A stretch of 64,000 bases of DNA from CALDTK01 sp965215215 (lineage in GTDB: Bacteria; Bacteroidota; Bacteroidia; Chitinophagales; Saprospiraceae). The position numbers and the translations under genes are program-made. Location of the stretch: NCBI GenBank assembly GCA_965215215.1, contig OZ244043.1:3472001-3536000 (forward strand), read 5' to 3'. Shown here piece by piece: positions 29,501 to 36,376 of the stretch (position 1 is its first letter; the number at the start of each line of letters is the position of its first letter). The notes under the pieces were generated by a model. That model ran no database searches and was not told the DNA's origin. It saw only the letters and a list, made by a program, of their open reading frames with translations.

Positions 29501-31944
29501 TCCGCCGCAACAACGGCAACGTGGGCATCAACGTGGGCGCCGCCAACCCGGCCGAGCGGCTGCACGTGATCGGGAACGGCCTCTTCGACGGCGACCTCAT
29601 CCTCGAGGAGAATCACCGCCTGCAGTTCGACCAGGCCCGCTCCTACGTCCGGGAGGTCAACTCGATAGACGTAGAGGTGAGCGCCGACGACGACCTCTTC
29701 CTCCGCGCCGACGACGCCATCTTCGTGCGGGCCGACGGTACGGACTTCGACGTGGAAGCGGACCGGGATATCCGCCTGGAGTCCGATAACGACGTGCTCA
29801 TCAATGCTCGCGGTGACGACGTTACGGTTCTCGCGGGTGACGACATGGACCTCCGCGCTGCCGACCAGATCATTCTCCGGACCGGGGGCGCCGTACGCGG
29901 TGCTATCCAACCGGACGGCCGCTTCCAGATCAACGACGGTCCGAACGACGACGACCTGCACGTGCTGGGTCGCACGCGCACCGACCTGTTCCGCCTCCAG
30001 GATGGCGCCCAAACCGGCTACGTCCTCCAGTCCGTCGACAACAACGGAAACGCCAACTGGGTGGATCCGCTCACCCTGACGACGGCCCCCACGGGACCGT
30101 GGACCAGGACCGGTACCACGGCCACGCTCGCCACCGGGGTAGATCAGGTCGGTATCGGGACCGCTCCCGCGGCCGGGATCGAGCTCGACGTGGCCGGCGA
30201 TGTCCGCATGCGGTCCCTCGCCAACAACAGCGCCGAGACGCGGGTACTGGTCGCCAGTGCGGCCGGCGACCTCAGCACGCGCACCGTCGGCTCACTCGGG
30301 TCCGACGACCAGCAACTGACGCTGGTCGCCAACAGCTTATCGCTCGAAGACGGCGGTACCGCCATCAACCTCGCGCCGTACCTCGACAACACCGACGCGC
30401 AGGACCTCAGCCTCACCGGAGACGAACTCGCGCTCACCAACGACGCCAGTACCGTCAACCTCGCCAAGTACCTCGACAACACCGATGCCCAGGCGCTCGG
30501 CTTCAACCCGGCCACAGGCCTGCTCACTCTAACGAACGGTGGTTCGGCCAACCTCTCCGGCTACGCCAATACAGACGCACAGGATCTGGAGCTCAGCGGG
30601 AACTCCCTCTCGCTCACCAACGACGGCACCCCGGTCGACCTAGCCGGTTACCTCGACAACACCGACGCGCAGGCGCTCGGCTTCAACCCAGCTACGGGCC
30701 TGCTCACCCTCACGAACGGCGGTTCGGCCAACCTCTCCGGCTACGCCAATACGGATGCTCAAGACCTAGAGCTTACTGGGAATTCCCTCACACTGACCAA
30801 CGACGGCACCCCGGTCGATCTATCGGGTTACCTCGACAACACGGATGCCCAAGACCTGTCGCTCGCCGGCAACACCCTCTCGCTCACCAACGACGGCACC
30901 CCGGTCGATCTCTCCGCTTACGTCAATACTGACGCTCAGGATTTAGAGCTAACCGGGAATACCCTTTCCTTAACCAACGACGGCACTACCGTCGATCTCG
31001 GTGGTTACCTCGATAACACCGACGCGCAAACGCTGGGCTACACGGCCGCAACTCGCCAAATCACGCTCACTAACGGTGGATCGGTAACCCTGCCGGCGGA
31101 CTCGGACAGTCAAGATTTGGGGATCAACGGAACCACCGGTGTGCTAACGCTGAGCAACGATGCTACACCCGTCGACCTCTCGGCTGTGGCCGCCATCGAC
31201 GATCAGGTCCTCAGCCTTACCGGCAAAACCATCAACCTCGAGCGGGGCGGTGCTGGAGTAGACCTTACTCCCCTGCTCGACGCTGCCGAGGACGATCTGG
31301 GCGATCACACCGCTACGGAGACCCTCAACATGAACGGCGAGTGGATCAACGGCGACGCCGACTTAAACGAAGGGTTGTTCATCACTCCCGATGGGGACCT
31401 CGGAGTCAACGTAGCCGCTCCGACCGCGGCGCTGCACGTGGGTGGCGAAGCCCAGATCGATGTCCTGAACGTGGTCCCCATGACCTCCTTTTTGGTGTCG
31501 ACCGATCTCACCGGCAGGCTGACGAAGATTACGCCGGCGGACCTCGGACTCGTGACCTCGGACAGCCGACTCAAAAACGACATCACCCCCATCGAGGGCG
31601 CGCTCGCGGCCATCGACTCCCTCTCGGCCGTCAGCTTCACCTACAAGCCGGCGAGCGAAACGGGTGTCCAACTCGATTCCGCCGCGCACTACGGCGTCAT
31701 CGCCCAGGAGGTACAGAAGTTCTTCCCGCACGCCGTCAAGCAGGGTACCGATGGGTACCTCCGCGTCAACTACGACGAGCTCGTCGGCGTGCTGCTCGCA
31801 TCGAGCAAGGAGCTCAAGAGCCGCAACGCCGAGCTCGAGTCGCAAGTCAGCGAGCTACAGGCTTCGGTCAAGGCCATCGAGGCGTTCATCGCGGCGCGAC
31901 GGGCCACCTCGACTACGGAGAATACTACCGGGGGCAACGAGTAA
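23521..31944 (+). CDS. Giant repeat protein with C-terminal S74 intramolecular chaperone (tail-fibre type)
   Basis: A 2807-residue secreted protein. The signal peptide ends near QLPLAQ. Most of it consists of about twenty modules with the phrase VGIGTTTP or a close variant followed by a short strand such as KLHVVG, alternating with linkers like LPNGDEDNDFFVT. Residues about 2260-2540 are a DNTDAQ repeat array. The C terminus is a peptidase S74 chaperone of endosialidase domain: SDSRLKNDI (Ser 2680), HYGVIAQEVQKFFP, then a coiled coil. In phage tail spikes this domain trimerises the fibre and then cleaves itself off at that Ser. No phage genes are near, so this is probably a cell-surface fibre. 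It ends 185 bases before another secreted protein. Confidence 0.87.
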   Translation: MNLKHTLLSFCALLALPQLPLAQSGVGTLTPDADKALHVRAGAAQDPLRLEGLRPGVDGEDDVVVTDANGRLRYRSISDLTLATEWRNDPTNSYIYAFRALNEGTAADVVVTDAGDFGIGTTTPAFNFDLFGTAAVRTLPGGDVDGSGTDDYIVTADQATGQLKAVEVADLISQNAEWIDDLSGNHILARRAGAAGNTVAVTDAGYLGIGNATPQTPIHITTGADVQADGSGGLLRLQRGNNQIGIDDNEIQAFNNGTVSPLFLQNDGSEVRIGSSSPGTSLLHAYGKAQIRRMDPGVILGIPATDDQVVVVTTTGELRKMRADDLFDEEGEWVDNGSSTYIYAKRARDEGSTDYVVIDDDGQMGIGLTNPQEKLTIDNGGMTLMGTNGIAFNGETPFPVDAVRDGSRIYSEGNVFGKWKDALVIEKTDFNNAGVDGGIVFANRAAGNTRVNAMIIDGASNIGIADGDNDDLRRRFQVDGDVLIHGEGENLNASRGLLRLVDDQGGDYLTRDWATRGVQVRDDGDYAYFGLKREAANRMDAVAMWGNNNQEDFRFIQVGGNIEREVMTLAGDNRYVGIGVTDPQRHLHVGGQVRVDDLPAGDADQDMVVMAQADGDLVQVAVADLFQENEDDDWVIAGNDIYNANTGNIGVGVTNPAYKLDLGGSTRLRYGSQMVFGNRNENHIRGISDTEWRIATRQELSFVEDDGATPIMTVRGDRGNVGVGTTTPDAGYGLHIATRSKVGPNTFLQFGDDQQNRVYSPNLTDLRVVGDTRIGFRDDGDTEDVMTVQTRDERVGIRTTTPGRIGATNENVALDINGRLRVRDLPNGDEDNDFFVTADGQGDLRRVQLTEFEGPWIRDNANNVRLRTVTDQVGIGLTNPTSSLHIFEPTGTTRTGNDGTIVLQHGNNGGMSSIVFRSAANAGSDHAYIQYEDDASGNGATNENGLLTIGIENDVPGTVWQDDIAIMSSGYVGVGTTAPANDLHVAGGVRIDDLPNNTTDAFAVTSDNNGDLHRQPISSIRDNLGNHDMTLDLVTGNNSIRYARDDAGPDQGIKLTPENSVMVSNRFQMGNVAGNWIDDVITDAGGNPVNKGFAGNDGAVFAPIYTGGENSDLRLYILDNPNDAFSVWGNPCGSSDCGEINNSEEVIRFRADGEIFVDNLKTGGGPDQMVVADANGNLKLGGAPGGGASTGGDNLGNHVAALDIILGANEIRGQGDFRVNGGVGGAGTINFPNSRGMFWGSIYGTAIVGDLQANGEGGLGDLKLEARDDIYLQSKGNGGDLLAQVGGGVVMKARNEFRFSAGTNNTDDDFRFYTDNPNDNPADNNYGQERFRIQNNGEIRIQDLAGGGNRVVMADNDGILYPTNGSSDGLWTRDNGNQETYLDNFNDQVGIGTANPFAKLHVTQFTNQFDPTAPGATATEFRLENQRGNGAASIYFKEGAGGDFGMRLTYDGAAVGGNAGGGRLQVTQADGTPYASFERTGEVGFGVVDPEAEVHIMHEAVAGVDHSGLLDPATLRIQNEQAQGSAAIEFVEGDNAPQNNSMSMRYHSTADGSENHFEILRGLANEGSATRVHFRVERDGGAVTIGDLATGAGNPDEYVVADENGVLSTRTIAEELLTRSAGNETYVSNLGDAFGIGTASPTSRLHVAGNARIETFGTGANTDEVVTRDAAGNLRSVPFATLESPWDRSATDGTYLATGSDNVGIGTSTPGAKLDVVGTTRVSTLAGVGDRMVIADAAGQLAPQSLAPYLSHWRRTDGATVDYLNLVNAGDRVGIGTTGAPQATLHVVGTSRISSLANATNGEMVMANASGDLYTQVVPEELWLRAGTVTQLANGGDRVGIGTGTPAATLDVNGDVRVDNMVTATGAGDRVVVRGADGILRQAVAGEYDSPWVEDAGTNRVTLKNRDRWVGIGTDAPASAFHVEDDVNGNMEVRLQNRRGAGAVQMRFRTGTNSGGFNDENNSMTLRYSNASDALEITNGYVNNSVDYASHFKVRRNNGNVGINVGAANPAERLHVIGNGLFDGDLILEENHRLQFDQARSYVREVNSIDVEVSADDDLFLRADDAIFVRADGTDFDVEADRDIRLESDNDVLINARGDDVTVLAGDDMDLRAADQIILRTGGAVRGAIQPDGRFQINDGPNDDDLHVLGRTRTDLFRLQDGAQTGYVLQSVDNNGNANWVDPLTLTTAPTGPWTRTGTTATLATGVDQVGIGTAPAAGIELDVAGDVRMRSLANNSAETRVLVASAAGDLSTRTVGSLGSDDQQLTLVANSLSLEDGGTAINLAPYLDNTDAQDLSLTGDELALTNDASTVNLAKYLDNTDAQALGFNPATGLLTLTNGGSANLSGYANTDAQDLELSGNSLSLTNDGTPVDLAGYLDNTDAQALGFNPATGLLTLTNGGSANLSGYANTDAQDLELTGNSLTLTNDGTPVDLSGYLDNTDAQDLSLAGNTLSLTNDGTPVDLSAYVNTDAQDLELTGNTLSLTNDGTTVDLGGYLDNTDAQTLGYTAATRQITLTNGGSVTLPADSDSQDLGINGTTGVLTLSNDATPVDLSAVAAIDDQVLSLTGKTINLERGGAGVDLTPLLDAAEDDLGDHTATETLNMNGEWINGDADLNEGLFITPDGDLGVNVAAPTAALHVGGEAQIDVLNVVPMTSFLVSTDLTGRLTKITPADLGLVTSDSRLKNDITPIEGALAAIDSLSAVSFTYKPASETGVQLDSAAHYGVIAQEVQKFFPHAVKQGTDGYLRVNYDELVGVLLASSKELKSRNAELESQVSELQASVKAIEAFIAARRATSTTENTTGGNE
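30304..31110 (+). repeat. Array of about nine ~90-base DNTDAQ coding repeats
   Basis: Within the giant gene, units of about 30 residues repeat in two alternating types, one reading NTDAQDLELTGNTLSLTNDG and the other TDAQALGFNPATGLLTLTNG. The TDAQAL units at about 30478 and 30658 match for close to 40 residues in protein but differ at many third codon positions. The array lies just before the chaperone part and probably forms the fibre stalk. Confidence 0.9.
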
Positions 31945-31994
31945 GGCCCCCTCCCCAGGAGCAACTGCACGACAACATACTATGCATCCTTCGG

Positions 31995-32034
31995 CCGGCC
32001 CCGAGCGTAACAGCTCGTGGGCCGGTTCTTCTTT
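31995..32034 (+). terminator. Intrinsic terminator after the giant gene
   Basis: CCGGCCC-CGAGC (31995-32006), loop GTAACA, GCTCG-T-GGGCCGG (32013-32025) with one bulged T, then a T-rich TTCTTCTTT. It lies 50 bases after the stop codon. Confidence 0.82.
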
Positions 32035-32037
32035 CCG

Positions 32038-32066
32038 GCTTGCGCCAAAACATATTGAGTTTTGGC
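32038..32066. repeat. GTTTTNGCGNAAGC copy forming a hairpin with a half copy
   Basis: The exact minus-strand copy at 32038-32051 is followed by GTTTTGGC in the opposite direction (32059-32066), so GCCAAAAC (32044-32051) and GTTTTGGC form an 8-base stem around ATATTGA. It lies between the terminator and the next gene. Confidence 0.7.
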
Positions 32067-32128
32067 ATAATACTTGAACCCCTAACGGTGCATAGGACTG
32101 TACCCGACGCAAGCTATACTACCCCCCC

Positions 32129-34048
32129 ATGTGGTACGCAACTGGCCTCTGGCCACTCGCGTGTCTCCTGATAGCAAGCCCCCCGGTCGTGGCCCAGACC
32201 ATCTTCCACAACGACGGTAACGTCGTGACGGTGACTCCCGGAGCTACCGTGTTCGTGCAAGGCGGTGTGAACAACCACAACGACGGAGCGCTCGCCAACG
32301 GCGGCACTTTCTACCTCTCCGGCGATTGGTCGAGCAATACCCCGCTCGCCGACGAAGTCGCCAGCCTACCCGGAACCTTCGTCTTCAACGGAGGTCGCCA
32401 AACCGTTTTCGGCGCCAGCCGAGTGGCCTTCCCTACCGTCGTGGCCGCCGGTACGGACCGCAAGGTGCAGGTCGGCACCGACGTATCCATCGCGGGCGAG
32501 CTGCGGCTCAACGACCTGGAGTGGGCCACCAACGTCAACCGCGTCCACGTCCTCAACACCGACCCCTTCGCCATCACCCGCACCAGTGGCTTCGTCTCCT
32601 CCGATACGATCGGGGGCTACCTCGTGCGCAACATGGACCGCGACGCGGATTATCTCTACCCCGTCGGCTCTACCGGCGACGAGTTACGCAACCCCGTTCC
32701 GCGCTACCGACCCGTGTACATCCGGCCCTCCGGCGCCAGCGTGGCCGACGCGTACGCCGTGCGCTTCGGCAACATCGATCCCTCCCTCGACGACACCGAC
32801 GGCGGACCGGGCTTCGACCGCGGCAACAGCGTCGCGTCGCTCAACCAAATCAACGACGAGTTCTACCACATGGTCGACCACCCGGCGGGAAGCTCGCCGG
32901 CCGATCTGCGCTTTTACTACTTCCTGAGCGACGGGCGCTATTCGACCGTGGCCCAGGTGCAGGACGACGGCCGCTGGACCGATATGTTCGGGGAGGTCAA
33001 CATCCCCGCGGTCCCGAGCGTGCCGAACATCGACGGCGCCGACCGCGTGGCCGTGCTGCGCGACCACAGCGACTTCACGCAGCCCGTTTTCGCGGAAGCC
33101 GGCGCGGACAACGACAACGACGGCATCGCCAACCTCCTCGACCTCGACGCCGACAACGACGGCATCGCCAACCTCGACGAATCCCCCTCCGATCCCTACG
33201 GCGACCACGACAACGATGGGTTCTTCGACTACATCGACCCCGATTTTCCCGGTTGCGGCTCCCTCGTCAACGGGATCTGCGGCAACTTCGATTTCGACGG
33301 TGACGGCCTCGCGAACCACCTCGACCTCGACTCCGACGCCGACGGCATCGCCGACATCATCGAAGCCGGCGGGGTGGACGCCGACCGAGATGCCTACGTA
33401 GACTTCCCCGTCCCGGGCGATCCGTACAGCATGATCGACGTGGACAGGGACGGTTTCGCCGACGAGCGCGACTATCTGGATAGCGGTAAGCCCGGCCCGG
33501 AGGTAACGTCCGGCGCGCGGTGGCCGAGCGAAGACCGCGACAACGACGGGGCCTTCGCCTTCTTCGACATCGACGCCGACGCCGACGGTATCGTCGACAT
33601 CATCGAGGCCCAACCGACCGTCGGTTACCTCTTCCCGAACAACTTCGACGGCAACGGCAACGGACTCGACCAGGCCTTCGATCCGCTCGAAGGCGGACTC
33701 GCCCTCGTGCCCACCAACACCGACGGCGCCGACCAACCCGACTACCTCGACCTGAACTCGGACAACTCCCGTACCTCGGACCTGGCCGAGGGCCACGACC
33801 TCACCGGAGACGGGCTCGCCGAACCCACGCTGTTGCCGACGGGCGGCGACCTCGATGGCGATGGCCTGGACGACCGTTACGATCTGTCGGATCGCGTTAC
33901 CGACGCGCCGAACAATGCGACCAACTTCGGGCAGAGTCCGTACGACTTCCCCGCCTTCGAGGCCCCGGGGCTGGAGATGGACTGGCGCGTCGACGGCTGT
34001 CCGCTCCAGAACTGCACCCCGCTCAACACGGCGCGTAACCGACCCTAG
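32129..34048 (+). CDS. Secreted protein with thrombospondin type 3-like calcium-binding repeats
   Basis: A 639-residue protein with a signal peptide (cut near PPVVAQ). Residues about 20-320 are a beta-rich region common in Bacteroidota surface proteins. Residues about 326-590 hold many Asp-rich loops such as DNDNDGIANLLDLDADNDG and DFDGDGLANHLDLDSDADG, the pattern of thrombospondin type 3 repeats that bind Ca2+ in extended surface stalks. No T9SS domain is obvious at the C terminus, which ends with two Cys. Seven C's stand directly before the ATG. It may be produced together with the preceding fibre protein, although a terminator separates them. Confidence 0.83.
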   Translation: MWYATGLWPLACLLIASPPVVAQTIFHNDGNVVTVTPGATVFVQGGVNNHNDGALANGGTFYLSGDWSSNTPLADEVASLPGTFVFNGGRQTVFGASRVAFPTVVAAGTDRKVQVGTDVSIAGELRLNDLEWATNVNRVHVLNTDPFAITRTSGFVSSDTIGGYLVRNMDRDADYLYPVGSTGDELRNPVPRYRPVYIRPSGASVADAYAVRFGNIDPSLDDTDGGPGFDRGNSVASLNQINDEFYHMVDHPAGSSPADLRFYYFLSDGRYSTVAQVQDDGRWTDMFGEVNIPAVPSVPNIDGADRVAVLRDHSDFTQPVFAEAGADNDNDGIANLLDLDADNDGIANLDESPSDPYGDHDNDGFFDYIDPDFPGCGSLVNGICGNFDFDGDGLANHLDLDSDADGIADIIEAGGVDADRDAYVDFPVPGDPYSMIDVDRDGFADERDYLDSGKPGPEVTSGARWPSEDRDNDGAFAFFDIDADADGIVDIIEAQPTVGYLFPNNFDGNGNGLDQAFDPLEGGLALVPTNTDGADQPDYLDLNSDNSRTSDLAEGHDLTGDGLAEPTLLPTGGDLDGDGLDDRYDLSDRVTDAPNNATNFGQSPYDFPAFEAPGLEMDWRVDGCPLQNCTPLNTARNRP

Positions 34049-34070
34049 ACCTCCCGTTTCGCGAACGGCA

Positions 34071-34463
34071 CTAATGCCTTTCGCTGACCCGCAAGACGGT
34101 ATCGACCCGGGAGGCGCGCGTCGTGAGGTAGAGCGACAGACTCCCACGGACCGAGTCGCGGATGAGCCGGTCGTAGCCTTCGCCCACGAACCAATGCTGG
34201 CCGACGCTGAGACCGGGGATGCAAATTTGGTGAGAGCCCTGCAGCGGGATCGCCTCGTCGTACACCGCGCGCATGTCGCTGTGGTAGCCGGGGAAATCGG
34301 CCGTGCCCACGTCGTGGAAGATGGTGGCCTCGTGCTGGGGGACCCCGTGGTGCGTTACGTCGAGGCAAACGGTGCCGCTGTAGCTCGGCGCCGGCTCGCA
34401 CGCGGGCGCGAGCAGCAACGTAGCGGCAGTAAATAAGGAGACGACGGTCGGGTAAGCGCGCAC
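34071..34463 (-). CDS. Small predicted lipoprotein
   Basis: A 130-residue protein beginning (GTG at 34463) VRAYPTVVSLFTAATLLLAP followed by the lipobox Cys, so it is a probable lipoprotein. The rest is beta-rich with YSGTVCLDVTHHGVPQHEA and GLSVGQHWFVGEGYD; there are several His residues that could bind metal. The frame is open further upstream to 34526, but that gives an arginine-rich start without a signal peptide. No family recognised. It converges on the calcium-binding protein gene and is divergent from apbE. Confidence 0.65.
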   Translation of the reverse strand: MRAYPTVVSLFTAATLLLAPACEPAPSYSGTVCLDVTHHGVPQHEATIFHDVGTADFPGYHSDMRAVYDEAIPLQGSHQICIPGLSVGQHWFVGEGYDRLIRDSVRGSLSLYLTTRASRVDTVLRVSERH

Positions 34464-34513
34464 GATGGCTAATCTAACGCGCCCGGGTGCGCTCGGGGTG
34501 TGACCTTTGCGGC

Positions 34514-35581
34514 ATGTTTCGCCCAACTCTACTCTCGTCGTTCGCGCTGCTGCTTTACGGGTGCGTGCAGGGGGGCACCGATACGCAAACCGTACTCCGC
34601 CTCGGCGGTGAAACCATGGGGACGACCTACCACCTGGTGCTACTCGATGGGCTAGAGGCGGAGCGGGTGCAGCGCGGGGTCGACTCCCTGCTGGTGGCCA
34701 TCAACGCGGAGGTGAATACGTACGATCCCACCTCGCTCATCAGTCGGCTCAACCGCGGTGATACCGTCGGGCTCGTGGCGGCCCGCGCCCCGTTGGCGCT
34801 GCAGCACGAGCCGGGCGCTCACCTCGCCGCAAATTTGGCGCTCGCGGCAAAACCGGTGGAGCTGAGCGGGGGGGCCTTCGATCCGACGGTGGGGCCGCTC
34901 GTGGACTATTTCGGCTTCGGTCCGGCGAGGCGCGACACCTCCGCGGTGGACAGCGCGGAGGTCGCCCGGTTGAATCGCCTGGTCGGCTTCGGCAACGTAC
35001 GCGTGGACACGCTCGACGGTGGGCGACTGCGGGGGTGGATGGCGCTGCCGGGCAGCGAGCTCGACCTGTCGTCGCTGGCGAAAGGGTACGCCGTCGACCA
35101 GGTTTTGCTGCTGCTGCTGAGCGACGAATTCGGGAGTCGGAACCACTACGTAGAGATCGGTGGCGAAGTGCGGGCCACCGGCCACTCGCCGCGCGGCGAC
35201 GCCTGGACGGTGGGGATCAATACGCCGCGGGAGGGTGCCTCCGTCGCCGACCTCGAGCTCGTGATCCGTTTGGAGGACCTCGCCGTGGCTACGAGCGGCA
35301 ACTACCGCAATTTCCGCGAGCGGGGCGGCCAGCGCGTGTGGCACACCATCGATCCGGTGAGCGGCTACCCGAAGGCCACGCGCCTCCTGTCGGCGAGCGT
35401 GCTGGCCGGCGACTGCGCCACGGCCGACGCGTACGCCACGGCCTGTATGGCGAGCGGCGAGGCGGCGGCCGGCGTTTTAGCGAAAGCAAACCTCGCGGGC
35501 TGCTTGATTTACGCCGACAGTTCGGGGCGGGGCTTTAAAACCGAGTACGTGGGGGGCTTCGCCGGCTACGTGCGCGACTAA
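34514..35581 (+). CDS. apbE: FAD:protein FMN transferase
   Basis: A 355-residue ApbE-family lipoprotein (lipobox LLYGC, Cys 17). ApbE attaches FMN to Thr/Ser of periplasm-facing flavoproteins such as NqrB/NqrC and RnfG. Motifs: TMGTTYHLVL, SLISRLNRGD, LSGGAFDPTVGPL, DLSSLAKGYAVDQ, the FAD-binding YVEIGGEVRATG, and the metal site HTIDPVSGYP. ATG at 34514 is preferred since it places the signal peptide first. It heads a tight plus-strand string of seven genes; the next starts 10 bases after its stop. Confidence 0.93.
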   Translation: MFRPTLLSSFALLLYGCVQGGTDTQTVLRLGGETMGTTYHLVLLDGLEAERVQRGVDSLLVAINAEVNTYDPTSLISRLNRGDTVGLVAARAPLALQHEPGAHLAANLALAAKPVELSGGAFDPTVGPLVDYFGFGPARRDTSAVDSAEVARLNRLVGFGNVRVDTLDGGRLRGWMALPGSELDLSSLAKGYAVDQVLLLLLSDEFGSRNHYVEIGGEVRATGHSPRGDAWTVGINTPREGASVADLELVIRLEDLAVATSGNYRNFRERGGQRVWHTIDPVSGYPKATRLLSASVLAGDCATADAYATACMASGEAAAGVLAKANLAGCLIYADSSGRGFKTEYVGGFAGYVRD

Positions 35582-35590
35582 CTTGGCCGC

Positions 35591-36376
35591 ATGGAGGTAG
35601 GCAAATTGCGGTTGGAGCGTGACTTGGTGTTTCTCGACTTGGAGACGACCGGTCTCAACGTGGTCACCGACCGCGTGGTGCAGTTTGCGGGGGTCAAGTA
35701 TTTCGCCGACGGTTCGCCGGCCGAGGAGTTGAACCTGTTCGTGAACCCGACGATCCCGATCCCCGCCGAGTCGACGGCCATACACGGGATCACCGACGCG
35801 CGCGTGGCCGGTGCGCCGACCTTCGAGGACGTCGCCGACCGGTTGCTCGACTACCTCGAGGGGGCTGACCTCTCCGGTTACAACCTCGCGCGCTTCGACG
35901 TGCCGGTGCTCATGGAGGAGTTCGATCGGGTAGGGGTGCGCTTCCGGACCGAGGAGCGGCGGATCGTCGACGTGCAGCAGATCTTTTACAAGATGGAACC
36001 GCGTACCCTCGCCGGCGCGCTGCGTTTTTACTGCGACGAGGAGATGGTGGACGCGCACGACGCGTTGGCCGACGTACGCGCCACGGCGAAGGTGCTCACG
36101 GGCCAGCTGGAGCGTTACGGGAGCCTGACGCCCGATGTCGCTAGCCTGGCCGAATTTACCAAACAGGAAGGCGCGCTGGACGCGACCAACCGGTTGCAAC
36201 GCGATGCGGACGGGGCGGTGGTCTTTAATTTCGGCAAGTACAAGGGCAAGCGCGTGCGCGACGTTTTCAAGCGCGAACGCAGCTACTACCAGTGGATCCA
36301 AGATCGCGATTTCAGCGTGCAGGTCAAGGAGATCACCCAGCGGGAGTTCGAGGCGATCCAGTGGGGCGAGCGGTGA
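35591..36376 (+). CDS. 3'-5' exonuclease, DnaQ (DEDDh) family
   Basis: A 261-residue exonuclease. Acidic catalytic residues are visible: D16 and E18 in FLDLETTGL, D103 in NLARFDVPVL, then H156 and D161 in AHDALADVRAT. The C-terminal part FGKYKGKRVRDVF..QWI..DF is the extra domain found in exodeoxyribonuclease X-type proteins. It degrades single-stranded DNA ends or acts in repair; it is too short to be a polymerase and is not part of the replicative DnaE. Its TGA overlaps the GTG start of the next gene, so the two are coupled in translation despite having no evident functional link. Confidence 0.92.
   Translation: MEVGKLRLERDLVFLDLETTGLNVVTDRVVQFAGVKYFADGSPAEELNLFVNPTIPIPAESTAIHGITDARVAGAPTFEDVADRLLDYLEGADLSGYNLARFDVPVLMEEFDRVGVRFRTEERRIVDVQQIFYKMEPRTLAGALRFYCDEEMVDAHDALADVRATAKVLTGQLERYGSLTPDVASLAEFTKQEGALDATNRLQRDADGAVVFNFGKYKGKRVRDVFKRERSYYQWIQDRDFSVQVKEITQREFEAIQWGER

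Noticed and set aside
28063..30012. Minus-strand open frame of 649 codons inside the giant fibre gene
   Set aside because: The plus-strand frame has clear repeats and domains; the antisense frame only mirrors its repeat structure.
30304..31110. CRISPR array
   Set aside because: The periodic repeats are in frame, about 90 bases long, without unique spacers, and encode a protein stalk; no cas genes are present.
23521..31944. Prophage tail-fibre gene
   Set aside because: The S74 domain is phage-like, but the protein has a signal peptide and no capsid, portal, tail, integrase or lysis genes lie in the window.
34464..34526. Longer N terminus of the small lipoprotein
   Set aside because: It would overlap the apbE start on the other strand and put an Arg-rich stretch before the signal peptide.
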